Assembly: GCA_052034085.1 (NCBI GenBank)
Contig: JBPOJA010000015.1
Coordinates: 22,603 to 86,602, forward strand
DNA: 64,000 bases
Source of the DNA: UBA1426 sp052034085
GTDB taxonomy: Bacteria > Bacillota > Clostridia > Peptostreptococcales > Anaerovoracaceae
Reading direction: 5' to 3'
Shown: positions 7,758-17,516 of the stretch, one piece after another
Layout of the letters: each line of letters starts with the position of its first letter
Position numbering within the stretch: position 1 is the stretch's first letter
Position numbers and translations under genes: made by a program
Notes under the pieces: model-generated
Told to the model about the DNA's origin: nothing
The model's database searches: none
Seen by the model: the letters and a program-made list of their open reading frames with translations, nothing else

Positions 7758-8816
7758 ATGGAAAATGTGAAAGTAATTATCTGGGGTCTGGGTGCCATGG
7801 GTTCAGGAATGGCCGATATGCTTCTGGCAAAAAAGGGCGTTGACATCGTAGGCGTTGCCGGCAGAGGCGCAAAAATCGGCAAGAGCATGTATGATTATTT
7901 GAAAACTCCAAGAGGCGACAGACTCGACGTCCTTATCGGCAGCCCCGAAGATGTAATTAAAGAAAAATCCGCAGACGTTGTCTTATTATGTACTGATTCT
8001 TTCACAAGAAATGCCTTTGAAAGAATCAAATTTATTTTAGAGAGGAAAATCAATTGTATTACCAGTGCCGAAGAAATGGCTTATCCCATGGCTCAGGAGC
8101 CCGAGCTTTCCAGGCAGCTGGATGAAATCGCAAAAGCCAATGGCGTTTCGATCCTTGGTACCGGCATTAATCCCGGCCTTATTATGGACCTTCTAGTGGT
8201 AATAATGACCGGATGCTGCGAAAGTGTTGAGCATATTGTTGCGAGAAGAGTCAACAGCCTTTCTCCCTTCGGGCCTGCTGTAATGGAAGAGCAGGGAATA
8301 GGAATTACCGAAGAAGAGTTCAGGCAGGGCGTAAAAGATGGAACTTTATCCGGTCATGTTGGTTTCCCCGAATCAATTAACATGGTTGCTGATGCCATAG
8401 GCTGGAAAGTGGAAAAAGTTACCCAGTCAATGGAACCTATAGTTACCGATGTTGACAGGCAGGCACCACACGGTTTTGCCAAGGCAGGAAATGTAGCCGG
8501 CTGTGCCATGAAAGGATTTGGTTACGTAGATGGGGAATTGAAAATTGAAATGGATCACCCACAGCAGATTGAGCCCGAGCAGGTTGGTGTTCAGACAGGT
8601 GACTATGTAATCATCAAGGGCGTTCCCAACATCAATCTCGTTAACTCTCCGGAAGTTCCGGGCGGCATAGGTACAATAGCCATGTGCGTCAACATGATTC
8701 CGCACATCATTAACGCAAGACCCGGCCTTCATACCATGCTGACTCTCCCTGTGCCAAGGGCAATTATGGGCGACATGAGGGATCAGATTTGTGAAGAGGC
8801 GAAAATCGTCAAATAA
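7758..8816 (+). CDS. ord: 2,4-diaminopentanoate dehydrogenase
   Basis: A 352-residue NAD(P)-dependent enzyme that oxidatively deaminates 2,4-diaminopentanoate to 2-amino-4-oxopentanoate and ammonia, the third step of oxidative ornithine breakdown. A Rossmann motif (IIWGLGAMGSGMA) lies at residues 6-18, and the fold is of the dihydrodipicolinate-reductase kind typical of Ord. The ATG at 7758 is chosen because AGGGAGG lies 7 bases upstream; the ATG at 7752 almost touches it. It is the first gene after the sigma-54 promoter and is followed directly by ortA and ortB, which act on its product. Confidence 0.93.
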   Translation: MENVKVIIWGLGAMGSGMADMLLAKKGVDIVGVAGRGAKIGKSMYDYLKTPRGDRLDVLIGSPEDVIKEKSADVVLLCTDSFTRNAFERIKFILERKINCITSAEEMAYPMAQEPELSRQLDEIAKANGVSILGTGINPGLIMDLLVVIMTGCCESVEHIVARRVNSLSPFGPAVMEEQGIGITEEEFRQGVKDGTLSGHVGFPESINMVADAIGWKVEKVTQSMEPIVTDVDRQAPHGFAKAGNVAGCAMKGFGYVDGELKIEMDHPQQIEPEQVGVQTGDYVIIKGVPNINLVNSPEVPGGIGTIAMCVNMIPHIINARPGLHTMLTLPVPRAIMGDMRDQICEEAKIVK

Positions 8817-8852
8817 AGCTGTTTGCTGTTTGAAAATAAGTGGAGGGAAAAA

Positions 8853-9152
8853 ATGATAAAAAAAGGTACTTGGGTTTTGATCCATAGAAATATTTTAAGC
8901 CCCGAAGAAAGGGCTCCCCAGGTTCCCGAGGACACAAAGAAAGTGCCTCTGGAAATGTGGATTAAAGGTTATCTTATGGAAGATGCCAAAGAAGGAGATG
9001 AAGTCAGGGTCACCACCAGGACTGGCAGAGAAGAGACAGGCACACTTCTGGAAGCAGAACCTTACTACAAGCATGATTTCGGAAAGTTCGTCCCTGAGCT
9101 TCTGAAGATTAGCGAACAGGTAAGAGAAATAACTTTCGGAGGTGAGAAATAA
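8853..9152 (+). CDS. ortA: 2-amino-4-oxopentanoate thiolase, alpha subunit
   Basis: A 99-residue small subunit of the thiolase that splits 2-amino-4-oxopentanoate with CoA into D-alanine and acetyl-CoA. The sequence opens MIKKGTWVLIHRNILSPEERAPQVPEDT and is compact, without a cofactor motif of its own, as expected for OrtA. The ATG at 8853 has GGAGGG upstream; an earlier TTG has none. Its stop overlaps the ortB ATG (TAATG), indicating translational coupling of the two subunits. The call rests on family likeness and its place between ord and ortB. Confidence 0.9.
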   Translation: MIKKGTWVLIHRNILSPEERAPQVPEDTKKVPLEMWIKGYLMEDAKEGDEVRVTTRTGREETGTLLEAEPYYKHDFGKFVPELLKISEQVREITFGGEK

Positions 9153-10552
9153 TGACTAAAGCCAACGATTATAATTCCGTAATGTCCCGCAGGGGCGAAA
9201 TCATGAAAAAATCCGTAGGCATAGACTACAGCTTCTTCGAAAGCGGATCAATTGCCTTCGACTACGAAAGAATGATGAGGGAAACCGGCTACACCCTGGA
9301 AGAAATGCAGAAAATTCAGCAGGATGTTCACGTTGGAAATACTCCCCTCATCGAGCTCAGAAATATTACAGCATTGGCAAGGAAATGCGCAAAGCCTGGT
9401 TTTGGAGCCAGAATCTTCATCAAAGATGAAGCATCCAACCCCTCAGGCAGTTTTAAAGCAAGAAGAGCGGCAAATTCTGCCTATCACGCAAAACGTCTGG
9501 GCTTTAAGGGTGTAGTCACTGCCACCAGCGGAAACTACGGTGCTGCTGTTGCCTCTCAGGCCGCTATGGCAGGGCTTAAGTGCATAGTCGTTCAGGAATG
9601 CTATGACTCCAAGGGAGTGGGCCAGCCTGAAATCATAGAAAAGGCCAGGAAGTGTGAAGCCCTGGGAGCAGAGGTTGTCCAGCTTTCCGTTGGCCCTGAG
9701 CTTTTCTATAAATTCCTGCTTCTCTTAGAAGAAACGGGCTATTTTAATGCCTCTCTCTATACACCCTTTGGAATAGCGGGAGTGGAAACCTTGGGCTACG
9801 AAATTTCCATGCAGTTCAGAGAAAAATTCGGAAAAGATCCGGATGCAGTGGTAGTTACCAATGCCGGCGGAGGAAATCTGACCGGAACGGCAAGAGGGAT
9901 GCTGAAGGCCGGAGCAAAATCCAAAATCATTGCAGCATCGGTAGACCTTTCAGGTCTGCATATGGCATCTGACAGCCAGTTCAATAAAAAATCCTTTACA
10001 ACGGGGCACACAGGCTTCGGCATGCCTTTTACCACCTGGCCTGATCGTTCGGATGTTCCCCGCTCAGCAGCAAGACCGCTTAGATACATGGACAGGTATG
10101 TGACCATTACTCAGGGCGATGTCTTCTATATCACCGAAGCTTTAGCAAGCCTCGAAGGCCTGGAAAAAGGCCCCGCAGGAAACACCTCACTTGCAGCGGC
10201 TTTTGCCATAGCCCAGGAAATGCCGGAAGACCAGATGCTGGTGGTTCAGGAAACTGAATACACAGGCGCAGGAAAACATATTCAGCCTCAGCTTACTTTT
10301 GCAAGAAGCAATGGGATTGATATTTTCTTCGGCGATCCCAAAGATCAGGTCCCGGGCAAGAATATTATCCTGCCTTCTCATCCGTCTCTAATTAAAGTTA
10401 CCGACCATGACCTGAATGGCTTGCGGAGATCCTTAATCAAGACAGCTGTGAAAACATTCAACGAAAATCCTACTGAAGAAGATATTAAATTCCTGGCAGA
10501 AGACACTAATTCCACAGTAGAGTTTGTAAAAGAAGTGCTGGCAAGCCTTTAG
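9152..10552 (+). CDS. ortB: 2-amino-4-oxopentanoate thiolase, PLP-binding beta subunit
   Basis: A 466-residue fold-type II PLP enzyme (threonine synthase/tryptophan synthase beta family). The Schiff-base lysine is in PSGSFKARRAAN (about residue 102), and a glycine-rich phosphate loop (TNAGGGNLTG) follows. With OrtA it cleaves 2-amino-4-oxopentanoate to D-alanine and acetyl-CoA, linking ornithine carbon to substrate-level ATP formation. It starts in a one-base overlap with ortA. Length and neighbours match known OrtB proteins of ornithine-fermenting Clostridia. Confidence 0.93.
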   Translation: MTKANDYNSVMSRRGEIMKKSVGIDYSFFESGSIAFDYERMMRETGYTLEEMQKIQQDVHVGNTPLIELRNITALARKCAKPGFGARIFIKDEASNPSGSFKARRAANSAYHAKRLGFKGVVTATSGNYGAAVASQAAMAGLKCIVVQECYDSKGVGQPEIIEKARKCEALGAEVVQLSVGPELFYKFLLLLEETGYFNASLYTPFGIAGVETLGYEISMQFREKFGKDPDAVVVTNAGGGNLTGTARGMLKAGAKSKIIAASVDLSGLHMASDSQFNKKSFTTGHTGFGMPFTTWPDRSDVPRSAARPLRYMDRYVTITQGDVFYITEALASLEGLEKGPAGNTSLAAAFAIAQEMPEDQMLVVQETEYTGAGKHIQPQLTFARSNGIDIFFGDPKDQVPGKNIILPSHPSLIKVTDHDLNGLRRSLIKTAVKTFNENPTEEDIKFLAEDTNSTVEFVKEVLASL

Positions 10553-10596
10553 GAAAGAGTATAAATAGAGGCCGGATTTAGAAAGGATTGGTGAAA

Positions 10597-10959
10597 ATGA
10601 AAAGAACAGATGATTTTGAAGAAAGACGGAAAAAAATTGCCGGTCTTTCTGATGAAGAATTATATAACCATTTTTGGTCGCTGACAGCCCAGGTTGTTGA
10701 TCCTCTTCTGGAACTGGGCAGAAAGAATACTTCTCCCTCCATTGAGCGGTCAGTGCTGTTGCGCATGGGAATATCATCCCTTGATGCCAAACCCATAGTG
10801 GAAGGCTGTATTGACCGTGGATTAATCGGCAAGGGAGCCGGTCATGTGGTTTACAAGCTGGCCAGGGCTAAAAACATTTCCATCAGGGAAGCAGGGGAAA
10901 TGCTGGCCAGAGGCGAGGCATGGGACGAAGCGGTTGCATTATTCAAGGTGAGGGGGTGA
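10597..10959 (+). CDS. oraS: D-ornithine 4,5-aminomutase, small subunit
   Basis: A 120-residue helical subunit (DDFEERRKKIAGLSDEELYNHFW...) that associates with OraE in the B12- and PLP-dependent conversion of D-ornithine to 2,4-diaminopentanoate. The family length is about 120. Of the possible starts (TTG 10588, GTG 10591, ATG 10597), the ATG is best, with AAAGGA 9 bases upstream. Its end is 5 bases before the GTG of oraE, so both subunits are made from adjacent cistrons. Confidence 0.92.
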   Translation: MKRTDDFEERRKKIAGLSDEELYNHFWSLTAQVVDPLLELGRKNTSPSIERSVLLRMGISSLDAKPIVEGCIDRGLIGKGAGHVVYKLARAKNISIREAGEMLARGEAWDEAVALFKVRG

Positions 10960-10964
10960 AAAAA

Positions 10965-13175
10965 GTGAGTGACAAAAAATTGAATCCGGAAGAAAAAATC
11001 AATATTGACGAGATACTGCAGGATTTGGACAAATACAGACCCAAAAGAAGGGGTTGGGTATGGCGTGAAAAAGTTCCGGGGCTCAAAATCGGCCCTTTCA
11101 CCTACAGAGATGGCACAAAGTCCATGGAAAAAGGTGTGGGACTTCCGTCTTCCAAATACTTTGACTGGATAGACCCTCAACCTCAGCCTGTTATAACAAC
11201 CGAAATAGCCTCCGGCAGGTTTGAAGACGACATCAGAAGAATGAGGATGGCGGCATGGCACGGTGCCGACCATATTATGGTCATCAGGACCGCCGGCCAG
11301 TCACACATGGATGGCCTCATAGAAGGAACTCCTCAGGGTGTGGGCGGTGTTCCCATTACAAGAAAACAGGTCAGGGCCCAGCGCAAAGCCCTGGATTTGA
11401 TAGAGGAAGAAGTCGGCCGGCCCATCAACTACCACTCCTATGTTTCCGGAGTGGCCGGCCCTGAAGTTGCAGTCATGTTTGCCGAGGAAGGCATCAACGG
11501 TGCCCACCAGGATCCCCAGTACAATGTGCTTTACAGGAACATAAATATGATCCGGTCCTTTGTTGATGCATGTGAATCCAAGAAAATTCTGGCCTGGGCC
11601 GATATAGCACAGATAGACGGGGCTCACAATGCCAATGCCACTGCCAGGGAGGCATGGAAAGTAATGCCTGAACTTATTGTTCAGCATGCAATTAACAGTC
11701 TCTTCTCTGAAAAAGCAGGGATTAAGCCGGACAATATCTGTCTTTCCACAGTACCTCCCACGGCACCTCCAGCCCCTTGTGTGTTTATGGACCTGCCCTA
11801 TGCGGTAGCCCTCAGGGATTTCTGCGACAAGTACAAGATGCGTGCCCAGATGAACACCAAATACATGGAGGCATCTGCCAGGGAAGCAACCGTGACCCAC
11901 GTTCTCAATATGCTGGTATCCAAGCTTACCAGAGCAGACATCCAGTCCACTATAACACCCGATGAAGGCAGAAATGTACCCTGGCATATCTACAATATCG
12001 AAGCCTGCGACACAGCCAAGCAGACCCTTGTAGGTCTTGATGGCCTTATGGATATGATTGAGCTGAAAAAGGACGGACCTCTGCCTTTGGCAGTCAGGGA
12101 AATAAAGGAAAGAGCCTGCCTTTTCATGGAGGAAATAGTGGAGGCCGGCGGTTACTTCAAGGCGGTTGAAGAGGGCTTCTTCGTTGACTCAGGCAATTAT
12201 CCCGAAAGGAACGGAGACGGCATAGCCAGAAGAATTGACGGAGGCGTAGGTAATAATTCCATCTACGAAAGAGATGAAGATTATTTCGCTCCCGTAACAG
12301 CCCACTTTGGCTACAACAATGTGGCACAGTATGATGAAAGTGCAGTGGATGACCCTGCCAGACTCATAGGCGGCTGTACTTTTGAAGATCCGGACAAGAT
12401 CGTTTTCATAGACGAGCTGGATGAAGTAGATAATGTAAATATTAGACTGGCCGAGACTGAAAAATACAGGCACACAAGTCTGCTCAAACCTGAAATGGAA
12501 TGGGCAGCCGATGGCACGGTCATGGTCAACATGTTCATACCGGCCAACAGACGGGTTGCAGAAGCGGCGGCTCTGGAGTTTGCCAGACACATGAATCTTG
12601 AAGAAGCCGAAGTCATCAACAGGGAAGTAATGCAGGAGGCTGAAGGCACAAGAATCGAGCTCAAAGGGAAGCTCAACTTCGATGTGGATATTGACAAACT
12701 GGACATACCGCCTGAACCTCATGTGCTTTCCGATGAAGAAATCAGGGCCGACGTGGAAGCTAATCCTCTGAAAGTAGTTTGCGGCACTGTAGGTGAAGAT
12801 GAGCACTCAGTAGGCTTAAGAGAAATTATTGACATCAAGCATGGCGGCATAGAAAGATTCGGCATCGAAGTTCACTATCTGGGAACTTCGGTACCGGTCG
12901 AAAAGCTTGTAGATGCAGCCATCGAACTTAAAGCCGATGCAATTCTGGCCTCAACTATCATCAGCCATGACGAAATTCACTACAAGAACATGAAGAGGAT
13001 ACATGAGCTGGCGGTCGAAAAAGGCATAAGAGATAAAATTATGATAGCCGCAGGCGGGACACAGGTTATTCCCGAGCTGGCTCTTAAAACCGGGGTAGAT
13101 GCAGGATTTGGCAGAAATACCAAGGGTGTGGATGTTGCCACATTCATGGTAGAGCACAGAAGGAAGATGCAATGA
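10965..13175 (+). CDS. oraE: D-ornithine 4,5-aminomutase, B12- and PLP-binding large subunit
   Basis: A 736-residue catalytic subunit: an N-terminal TIM barrel that holds PLP and a C-terminal Rossmann domain that binds adenosylcobalamin. The B12 ligand motif D-x-H-x-x-G is seen as DEHSVG with His at about residue 614. A Lys 11 residues later (DIKHGG, about 625) corresponds to the lysine known to form the PLP link across domains in the Clostridium sticklandii enzyme. It starts with GTG at 10965 behind GGGGGTG. Its stop overlaps the next ATG by four bases. It makes this operon dependent on corrinoid supply, which fits the B12 uptake locus at 26-35 kb. Confidence 0.95.
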   Translation: MSDKKLNPEEKINIDEILQDLDKYRPKRRGWVWREKVPGLKIGPFTYRDGTKSMEKGVGLPSSKYFDWIDPQPQPVITTEIASGRFEDDIRRMRMAAWHGADHIMVIRTAGQSHMDGLIEGTPQGVGGVPITRKQVRAQRKALDLIEEEVGRPINYHSYVSGVAGPEVAVMFAEEGINGAHQDPQYNVLYRNINMIRSFVDACESKKILAWADIAQIDGAHNANATAREAWKVMPELIVQHAINSLFSEKAGIKPDNICLSTVPPTAPPAPCVFMDLPYAVALRDFCDKYKMRAQMNTKYMEASAREATVTHVLNMLVSKLTRADIQSTITPDEGRNVPWHIYNIEACDTAKQTLVGLDGLMDMIELKKDGPLPLAVREIKERACLFMEEIVEAGGYFKAVEEGFFVDSGNYPERNGDGIARRIDGGVGNNSIYERDEDYFAPVTAHFGYNNVAQYDESAVDDPARLIGGCTFEDPDKIVFIDELDEVDNVNIRLAETEKYRHTSLLKPEMEWAADGTVMVNMFIPANRRVAEAAALEFARHMNLEEAEVINREVMQEAEGTRIELKGKLNFDVDIDKLDIPPEPHVLSDEEIRADVEANPLKVVCGTVGEDEHSVGLREIIDIKHGGIERFGIEVHYLGTSVPVEKLVDAAIELKADAILASTIISHDEIHYKNMKRIHELAVEKGIRDKIMIAAGGTQVIPELALKTGVDAGFGRNTKGVDVATFMVEHRRKMQ

Positions 13176-14536
13176 AGATTGACGTGTTAGTGGCAGAAAT
13201 AGGTTCTACCACTACTTTAGTTAACGCTTTTAACGCCGTGGATTCGGATGAGCCTGTGTTTTTCGGACAGGGCCAGGCAGCCACCACGGTACTGGATGGG
13301 GATGTCCGCATAGGGCTGCAGGCTGCTATTGATGATTTATGCAGGCAAAACGGCATAGAGTCTTTGGAGTACGATGAAATGCTGGCTACATCCAGTGCTG
13401 CAGGAGGCCTGAAAATGACGGTTCACGGCCTCGTATATGATATGACAGCCAAGGCAGCCAAGGAGGCTGCCTTGGGTGCCGGTGCAATAATACATCAGGT
13501 AACGGCAGGTAAGCTCAGGCGGACAGACTTAGCCAGGATAAAAGAAATCATGCCCAATCTGATAATGATTGCCGGAGGGGTGGATTACGGCGAAAGGGAT
13601 ACAGCCATTTATAATGCGGAGCTTATTCGGTCTTTGGACCTGCCCATCCCTGTAATTTATGCCGGCAACATTGAAAATCAGGAAGAAATGAGGCTCATCT
13701 TTGAAGATGCCAAAGCCCCTTTGTACCTGGTTGAAAACGTCTACCCCAAAATTGATGAACTTAATGTGGAGCCGGCAAGGAGAGTCATTCAGGATGCCTT
13801 TGAAAAACACATAATACAGGCGCCCGGCATGGAGCATATAAGGGATATGGTCAACGGCCCCATAATACCAACTCCCGGTGCTGTTATGGAAGCGGCTAAA
13901 CTGCTTTACGAAAATCTGGGAGATCTGATGGTTCTTGATGTAGGGGGTGCAACAACAGACCTTCATTCTGTAACAGAAGGTTCAGAAGAAATTTCGAGAA
14001 TTCTTGTCAGCCCCGAACCAAAAGCAAAAAGAACAGTTGAGGGCGATTTAGGCGTATACATTAACATGGAGAATCTTTTGGAGGGTATGGACAGGGAAAA
14101 GCTCTGTAAAGAACTTGGGTTTGATATAGATCCCGTCATTGAGAATTACTGTTTCGTGCCATCCACCGAAGATGAAATTGCTTTTGTGGAAAGGCTGACC
14201 AAAGAAGCAGTCATAAAAGCCACGGAGCGTCATGCGGGCAGAATACGCTTCGTTTACGGACCCTCCGGCAGATCAACTCTTGCAGAGGGTAAAGACTTGA
14301 CAAAACTTAAATATATCATTGGTACAGGCGGAGCGCTTACCAGACTGCCTGACAGAAAAAATATTCTAAAATCCATTCCTCATCACAACGAACAAGGCAT
14401 GCTTCTTTTTCCGGATGCAGATTGCCGGGTGCTGACGGATGAAGATTACATCATGGCGTCCCTGGGGGTGCTTTCCAAAGAATATCCGCAGGCGGCTATG
14501 CATTTCCTGAGAAAAAGCCTGGGCCTCTTTGCTTGA
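13172..14536 (+). CDS. MutL/GlmL-like ASKHA protein linked to the aminomutase
   Basis: A 454-residue protein of the glutamate mutase MutL (GlmL) family, an actin/HSP70-fold (ASKHA) ATPase. The phosphate loops are visible as VAEIGSTTTLVNAF at the start and VLDVGGATTDLHSV in the middle, with GTGGALTRL near the end. Family members accompany B12 mutases and are thought to reactivate them by exchanging damaged cofactor. It overlaps oraE by four bases (ATGA), so coupling to the aminomutase is strong. The reactivase role here is inference from family and place. Confidence 0.85.
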   Translation: MKIDVLVAEIGSTTTLVNAFNAVDSDEPVFFGQGQAATTVLDGDVRIGLQAAIDDLCRQNGIESLEYDEMLATSSAAGGLKMTVHGLVYDMTAKAAKEAALGAGAIIHQVTAGKLRRTDLARIKEIMPNLIMIAGGVDYGERDTAIYNAELIRSLDLPIPVIYAGNIENQEEMRLIFEDAKAPLYLVENVYPKIDELNVEPARRVIQDAFEKHIIQAPGMEHIRDMVNGPIIPTPGAVMEAAKLLYENLGDLMVLDVGGATTDLHSVTEGSEEISRILVSPEPKAKRTVEGDLGVYINMENLLEGMDREKLCKELGFDIDPVIENYCFVPSTEDEIAFVERLTKEAVIKATERHAGRIRFVYGPSGRSTLAEGKDLTKLKYIIGTGGALTRLPDRKNILKSIPHHNEQGMLLFPDADCRVLTDEDYIMASLGVLSKEYPQAAMHFLRKSLGLFA

Positions 14537-14606
14537 TTAAAGCAATAATGGGAATAATATCGATACGATAGTAAATAAGCGCCTTATGGCGAAGAAGGTG
14601 AGTTTA

Positions 14607-16421
14607 ATGAAAACCATAAAACATTCTATTGTGTTGATATTTAAGGGGATAGGCAAGTCATTCAGTGAATATCCGGCGGCAATGGCAAGTGCCGTGCTTT
14701 TCACCGGAGTAATGTTTGTCAGGATTCATATGGACTGGTCTGTCCAGGAGAACTATACACTTTTGCTTAATTCCCTCCAATGGTCCCTGGGCCTGGGAGC
14801 TGCATTTGGCCTGACAGCTTCAGCCTTTGCCAGGAGCAGGTATGAAGGCCTGAAAATTTTCACTTTAGCCAATATTCTGGCAGGAGCGGTGGTTGCAGCA
14901 ACGTTCGTGCTTTTATACTGGGTGGACGGAGGGAAAAGTTCAGAGCTGTCTTACCTGAGGGTGTCTGCCGCCATCTTTATCAGTATGCTGGCCCTCCTTA
15001 TCATTGCATCCCTGGATAAAGAACAGACAGATTTGGCCAAATCACTGTTTATGTTTCACAAGGCTTTTTTCATCTCAAGTATCTATGGCCTTGTAATATA
15101 TCTGGGAGCTTCGGGAGTCGCAGCAGCCGTTAGAGCCCTCCTTTACAGAGAGATGCCCAGCAATGTATTCCTTTACATTGGTGCCCTGTCAGGCCTGCTT
15201 GCATATGCTATCTTCATCGGATATTTTCCCGATTTCAGAAGGGACATAGTGGATGAAAGGCGGGAAATCATCCAGAAGCAGCCCAAATACATAGAGCTTT
15301 TGTTTGACTATGTAATGGTGCCTCTGACTCTGGCAATGACGCTGGTTTTACTCATGTGGACGGTACAGAGCATTTTAGGCAGCATGAAAGTACCATTCAT
15401 GTGGCTTTATGGTGTGGCGGCAAGCTACGGCGTAATCGGACTCTGGCTCCATTTGATGGTGACCCACAACCAGGCAAAGACATCTGTTTTCTATAGGAAG
15501 GTATATCCTTTCACGGCTCTGGTTATCCTGGCCTTTGAAGCCAATGCCCTAAGGGTTCAGCTTGGAGTCTGGGGGCTTAAGACCTCTGAATACTGGTTTG
15601 GCATCCTCCTTTTGATTTCAGCTGTTTCGGCTATCCTTCTGATAATAAAGAAGGAAAAAGCACACAGAGCCATTATCGTTATCCTGGGAGTGGCGACCCT
15701 GGTTTCCGTTTTGCCCTGGATTGGCTATCAGGCCCTGCCGGTAAAGGCCCAGGCATCCAGACTGGAGGCCCTGCTCCTTGAAGAAGGCATGCTTAGAGAC
15801 AATGAAATAGTTCCGGCAGCAAGGGAGCCCGACAAAATCAAAAGAGAAGTCATTACAGAGACCACCATGTTTCTGGCCAATGCGGAAAATGCAAAACTTC
15901 CTCCCTGGTTTGATGTCAGGCTGGCAGACTACACTTACTTCAAAGATCATATGGGTTTTAACCAGACCTGGCCCGATCTGGATGAAATTCCCGAAACTAA
16001 TGAAGGTATATATCTGGGACTTTCAGAAGGAACTTTAGATGTGTCGGATTATCAGTGGGCCATCGTTTTACATGGCGGGGAGCGTGCTGTTCCTTTTTCT
16101 TTTGATGGCGAAAAGGGTAATTACCGGATTTCTATCAGAAAAAGCATGTCAGGCCAGATTCCCAGCCTGGAAATCATCCTGGAAGATGAATCTATTATGA
16201 AAGAGGATCTGGCAGGATACTTCCAATACATAAGTGAAAAATACCCGCCCGGCAAGGGAGTTCCGGGTGAAATCCCTATAGAGGACATGTCGGTGGGATT
16301 CGAGAACGAACATATTCAGGTGCTACTGGTCATGAATTATGTTAACCTTAACCGGGACTTAAAAACAGGTAAGGAAGAATACTGGATAGAGTTTTCCGCC
16401 ATCTATATAAATGAAAAGTAG
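14607..16421 (+). CDS. DUF4153 polytopic membrane protein within the ornithine cluster
   Basis: A 604-residue protein with about ten to twelve hydrophobic segments in the first 400 residues and a soluble C-terminal domain of about 200 residues. The arrangement FDYVMVPLTLAMTLVLLMWT followed by more helices is typical of DUF4153 proteins, whose function is unknown. The ATG at 14607 is preferred over 14586 because AAGGTG lies 6 bases upstream. It stands between the MutL-like gene and ornithine racemase, a place where a transporter would be expected, yet I see no transporter motif. A role in ornithine or product transport is only a guess. Confidence 0.75.
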   Translation: MKTIKHSIVLIFKGIGKSFSEYPAAMASAVLFTGVMFVRIHMDWSVQENYTLLLNSLQWSLGLGAAFGLTASAFARSRYEGLKIFTLANILAGAVVAATFVLLYWVDGGKSSELSYLRVSAAIFISMLALLIIASLDKEQTDLAKSLFMFHKAFFISSIYGLVIYLGASGVAAAVRALLYREMPSNVFLYIGALSGLLAYAIFIGYFPDFRRDIVDERREIIQKQPKYIELLFDYVMVPLTLAMTLVLLMWTVQSILGSMKVPFMWLYGVAASYGVIGLWLHLMVTHNQAKTSVFYRKVYPFTALVILAFEANALRVQLGVWGLKTSEYWFGILLLISAVSAILLIIKKEKAHRAIIVILGVATLVSVLPWIGYQALPVKAQASRLEALLLEEGMLRDNEIVPAAREPDKIKREVITETTMFLANAENAKLPPWFDVRLADYTYFKDHMGFNQTWPDLDEIPETNEGIYLGLSEGTLDVSDYQWAIVLHGGERAVPFSFDGEKGNYRISIRKSMSGQIPSLEIILEDESIMKEDLAGYFQYISEKYPPGKGVPGEIPIEDMSVGFENEHIQVLLVMNYVNLNRDLKTGKEEYWIEFSAIYINEK

Positions 16422-16445
16422 CGTGAAATTAACAGGAGGGAAAGG

Positions 16446-17516
16446 ATGAATCCACGTTTAATGTTTGATGAACGCAAGGTTAATGAAAATTTAAACACGT
16501 TGGGGCAGCTGACGAAGAAAGCCGGCTGCTCCATGATGATAGTAACCAAGTCTTTTTGCGCCCAAAAAGATTTGGTTGACATTATAGCAGCTCATAAGGA
16601 TGTGGACTATCTGGCGGATTCCCGGATTCAGAACCTGATAAACTATGGGGATGTTGAAAAACCAAAAGTTTTATTGAGGCTTCCCCAGCAAAGCGAGACA
16701 TATCTGGTGGTAAAGCATGCCGATATCAGCTTTAACTCTGAACTTGCCACAATAAAAAAACTCAATGAGGAGGCTGCAAAGCAAAGTCTGGTTCACAAGA
16801 TAGTTTTGATGATTGATTTGGGCGACCTCCGGGAAGGTTTGTTTTTCAGAGAAAAAGAAGAAATTTTCAATACGGTGGGAGAAATCCTAAAACAGCGGAA
16901 CATAGAACTTTGCGGGTTGGGAACCAATCTGACCTGCTATGGAGCCATTATTCCCAAATATGACAATCTTTCTGTCCTGACGAATCTGGCTGCTGAATTG
17001 CGTACTGAATTTAAGATCGACTTGCCCATGGTTTCAGGCGGCAACTCCAGCTCCCTGTATCTGATAGAAAAGGGTGGGCTGCCGGAGGGAATAAATAATC
17101 TCAGACTTGGAGAGGCCTTTGTTTTAGGCAATGAAACTGCCTACGGTGAGAGAATCCCAGGCACCCATCACGACCTCTTCATTCTGGAGGCCGAGATCAT
17201 AGAACTCAAAACAAAACCCTCTCTCCCCATTGGGGAAGTGGGCATGGATGCTTTCGGCAATGTGCCCAGCTACGAAGACCGGGGCGATATTAAGAGGGCC
17301 ATACTGGCTATTGGCCAGCAGGATGCAAATATTGAAGGAATGACTCCCATAGACGGCGATATTGACATCCTGGGAGCCAGTTCGGATCATCTTATTATGG
17401 ATGTGAGCCGGTCTAAAACTGATTATAAAGTCGGAGACACTATAGGCTTCACACTCAACTACGGCGGCCTGCTAAAAGCGGCTACCAGCTCTTATGTGAG
17501 TAAAGGCAGAAGATAG
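16446..17516 (+). CDS. orr: Ornithine racemase
   Basis: A 356-residue PLP enzyme of the alanine-racemase N-terminal fold that converts L-ornithine to the D-form required by OraSE. The PLP lysine is in MIVTKSFCAQ near residue 30, and SGGNSSSLYLIEKG supplies the phosphate-binding part. It is shorter than Alr and lacks its C-terminal half, as known for Orr. A strong ribosome site (AGGAGGG) precedes the ATG. It closes the ornithine operon; its last 25 bases overlap the convergent msrAB gene. Confidence 0.9.
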   Translation: MNPRLMFDERKVNENLNTLGQLTKKAGCSMMIVTKSFCAQKDLVDIIAAHKDVDYLADSRIQNLINYGDVEKPKVLLRLPQQSETYLVVKHADISFNSELATIKKLNEEAAKQSLVHKIVLMIDLGDLREGLFFREKEEIFNTVGEILKQRNIELCGLGTNLTCYGAIIPKYDNLSVLTNLAAELRTEFKIDLPMVSGGNSSSLYLIEKGGLPEGINNLRLGEAFVLGNETAYGERIPGTHHDLFILEAEIIELKTKPSLPIGEVGMDAFGNVPSYEDRGDIKRAILAIGQQDANIEGMTPIDGDIDILGASSDHLIMDVSRSKTDYKVGDTIGFTLNYGGLLKAATSSYVSKGRR

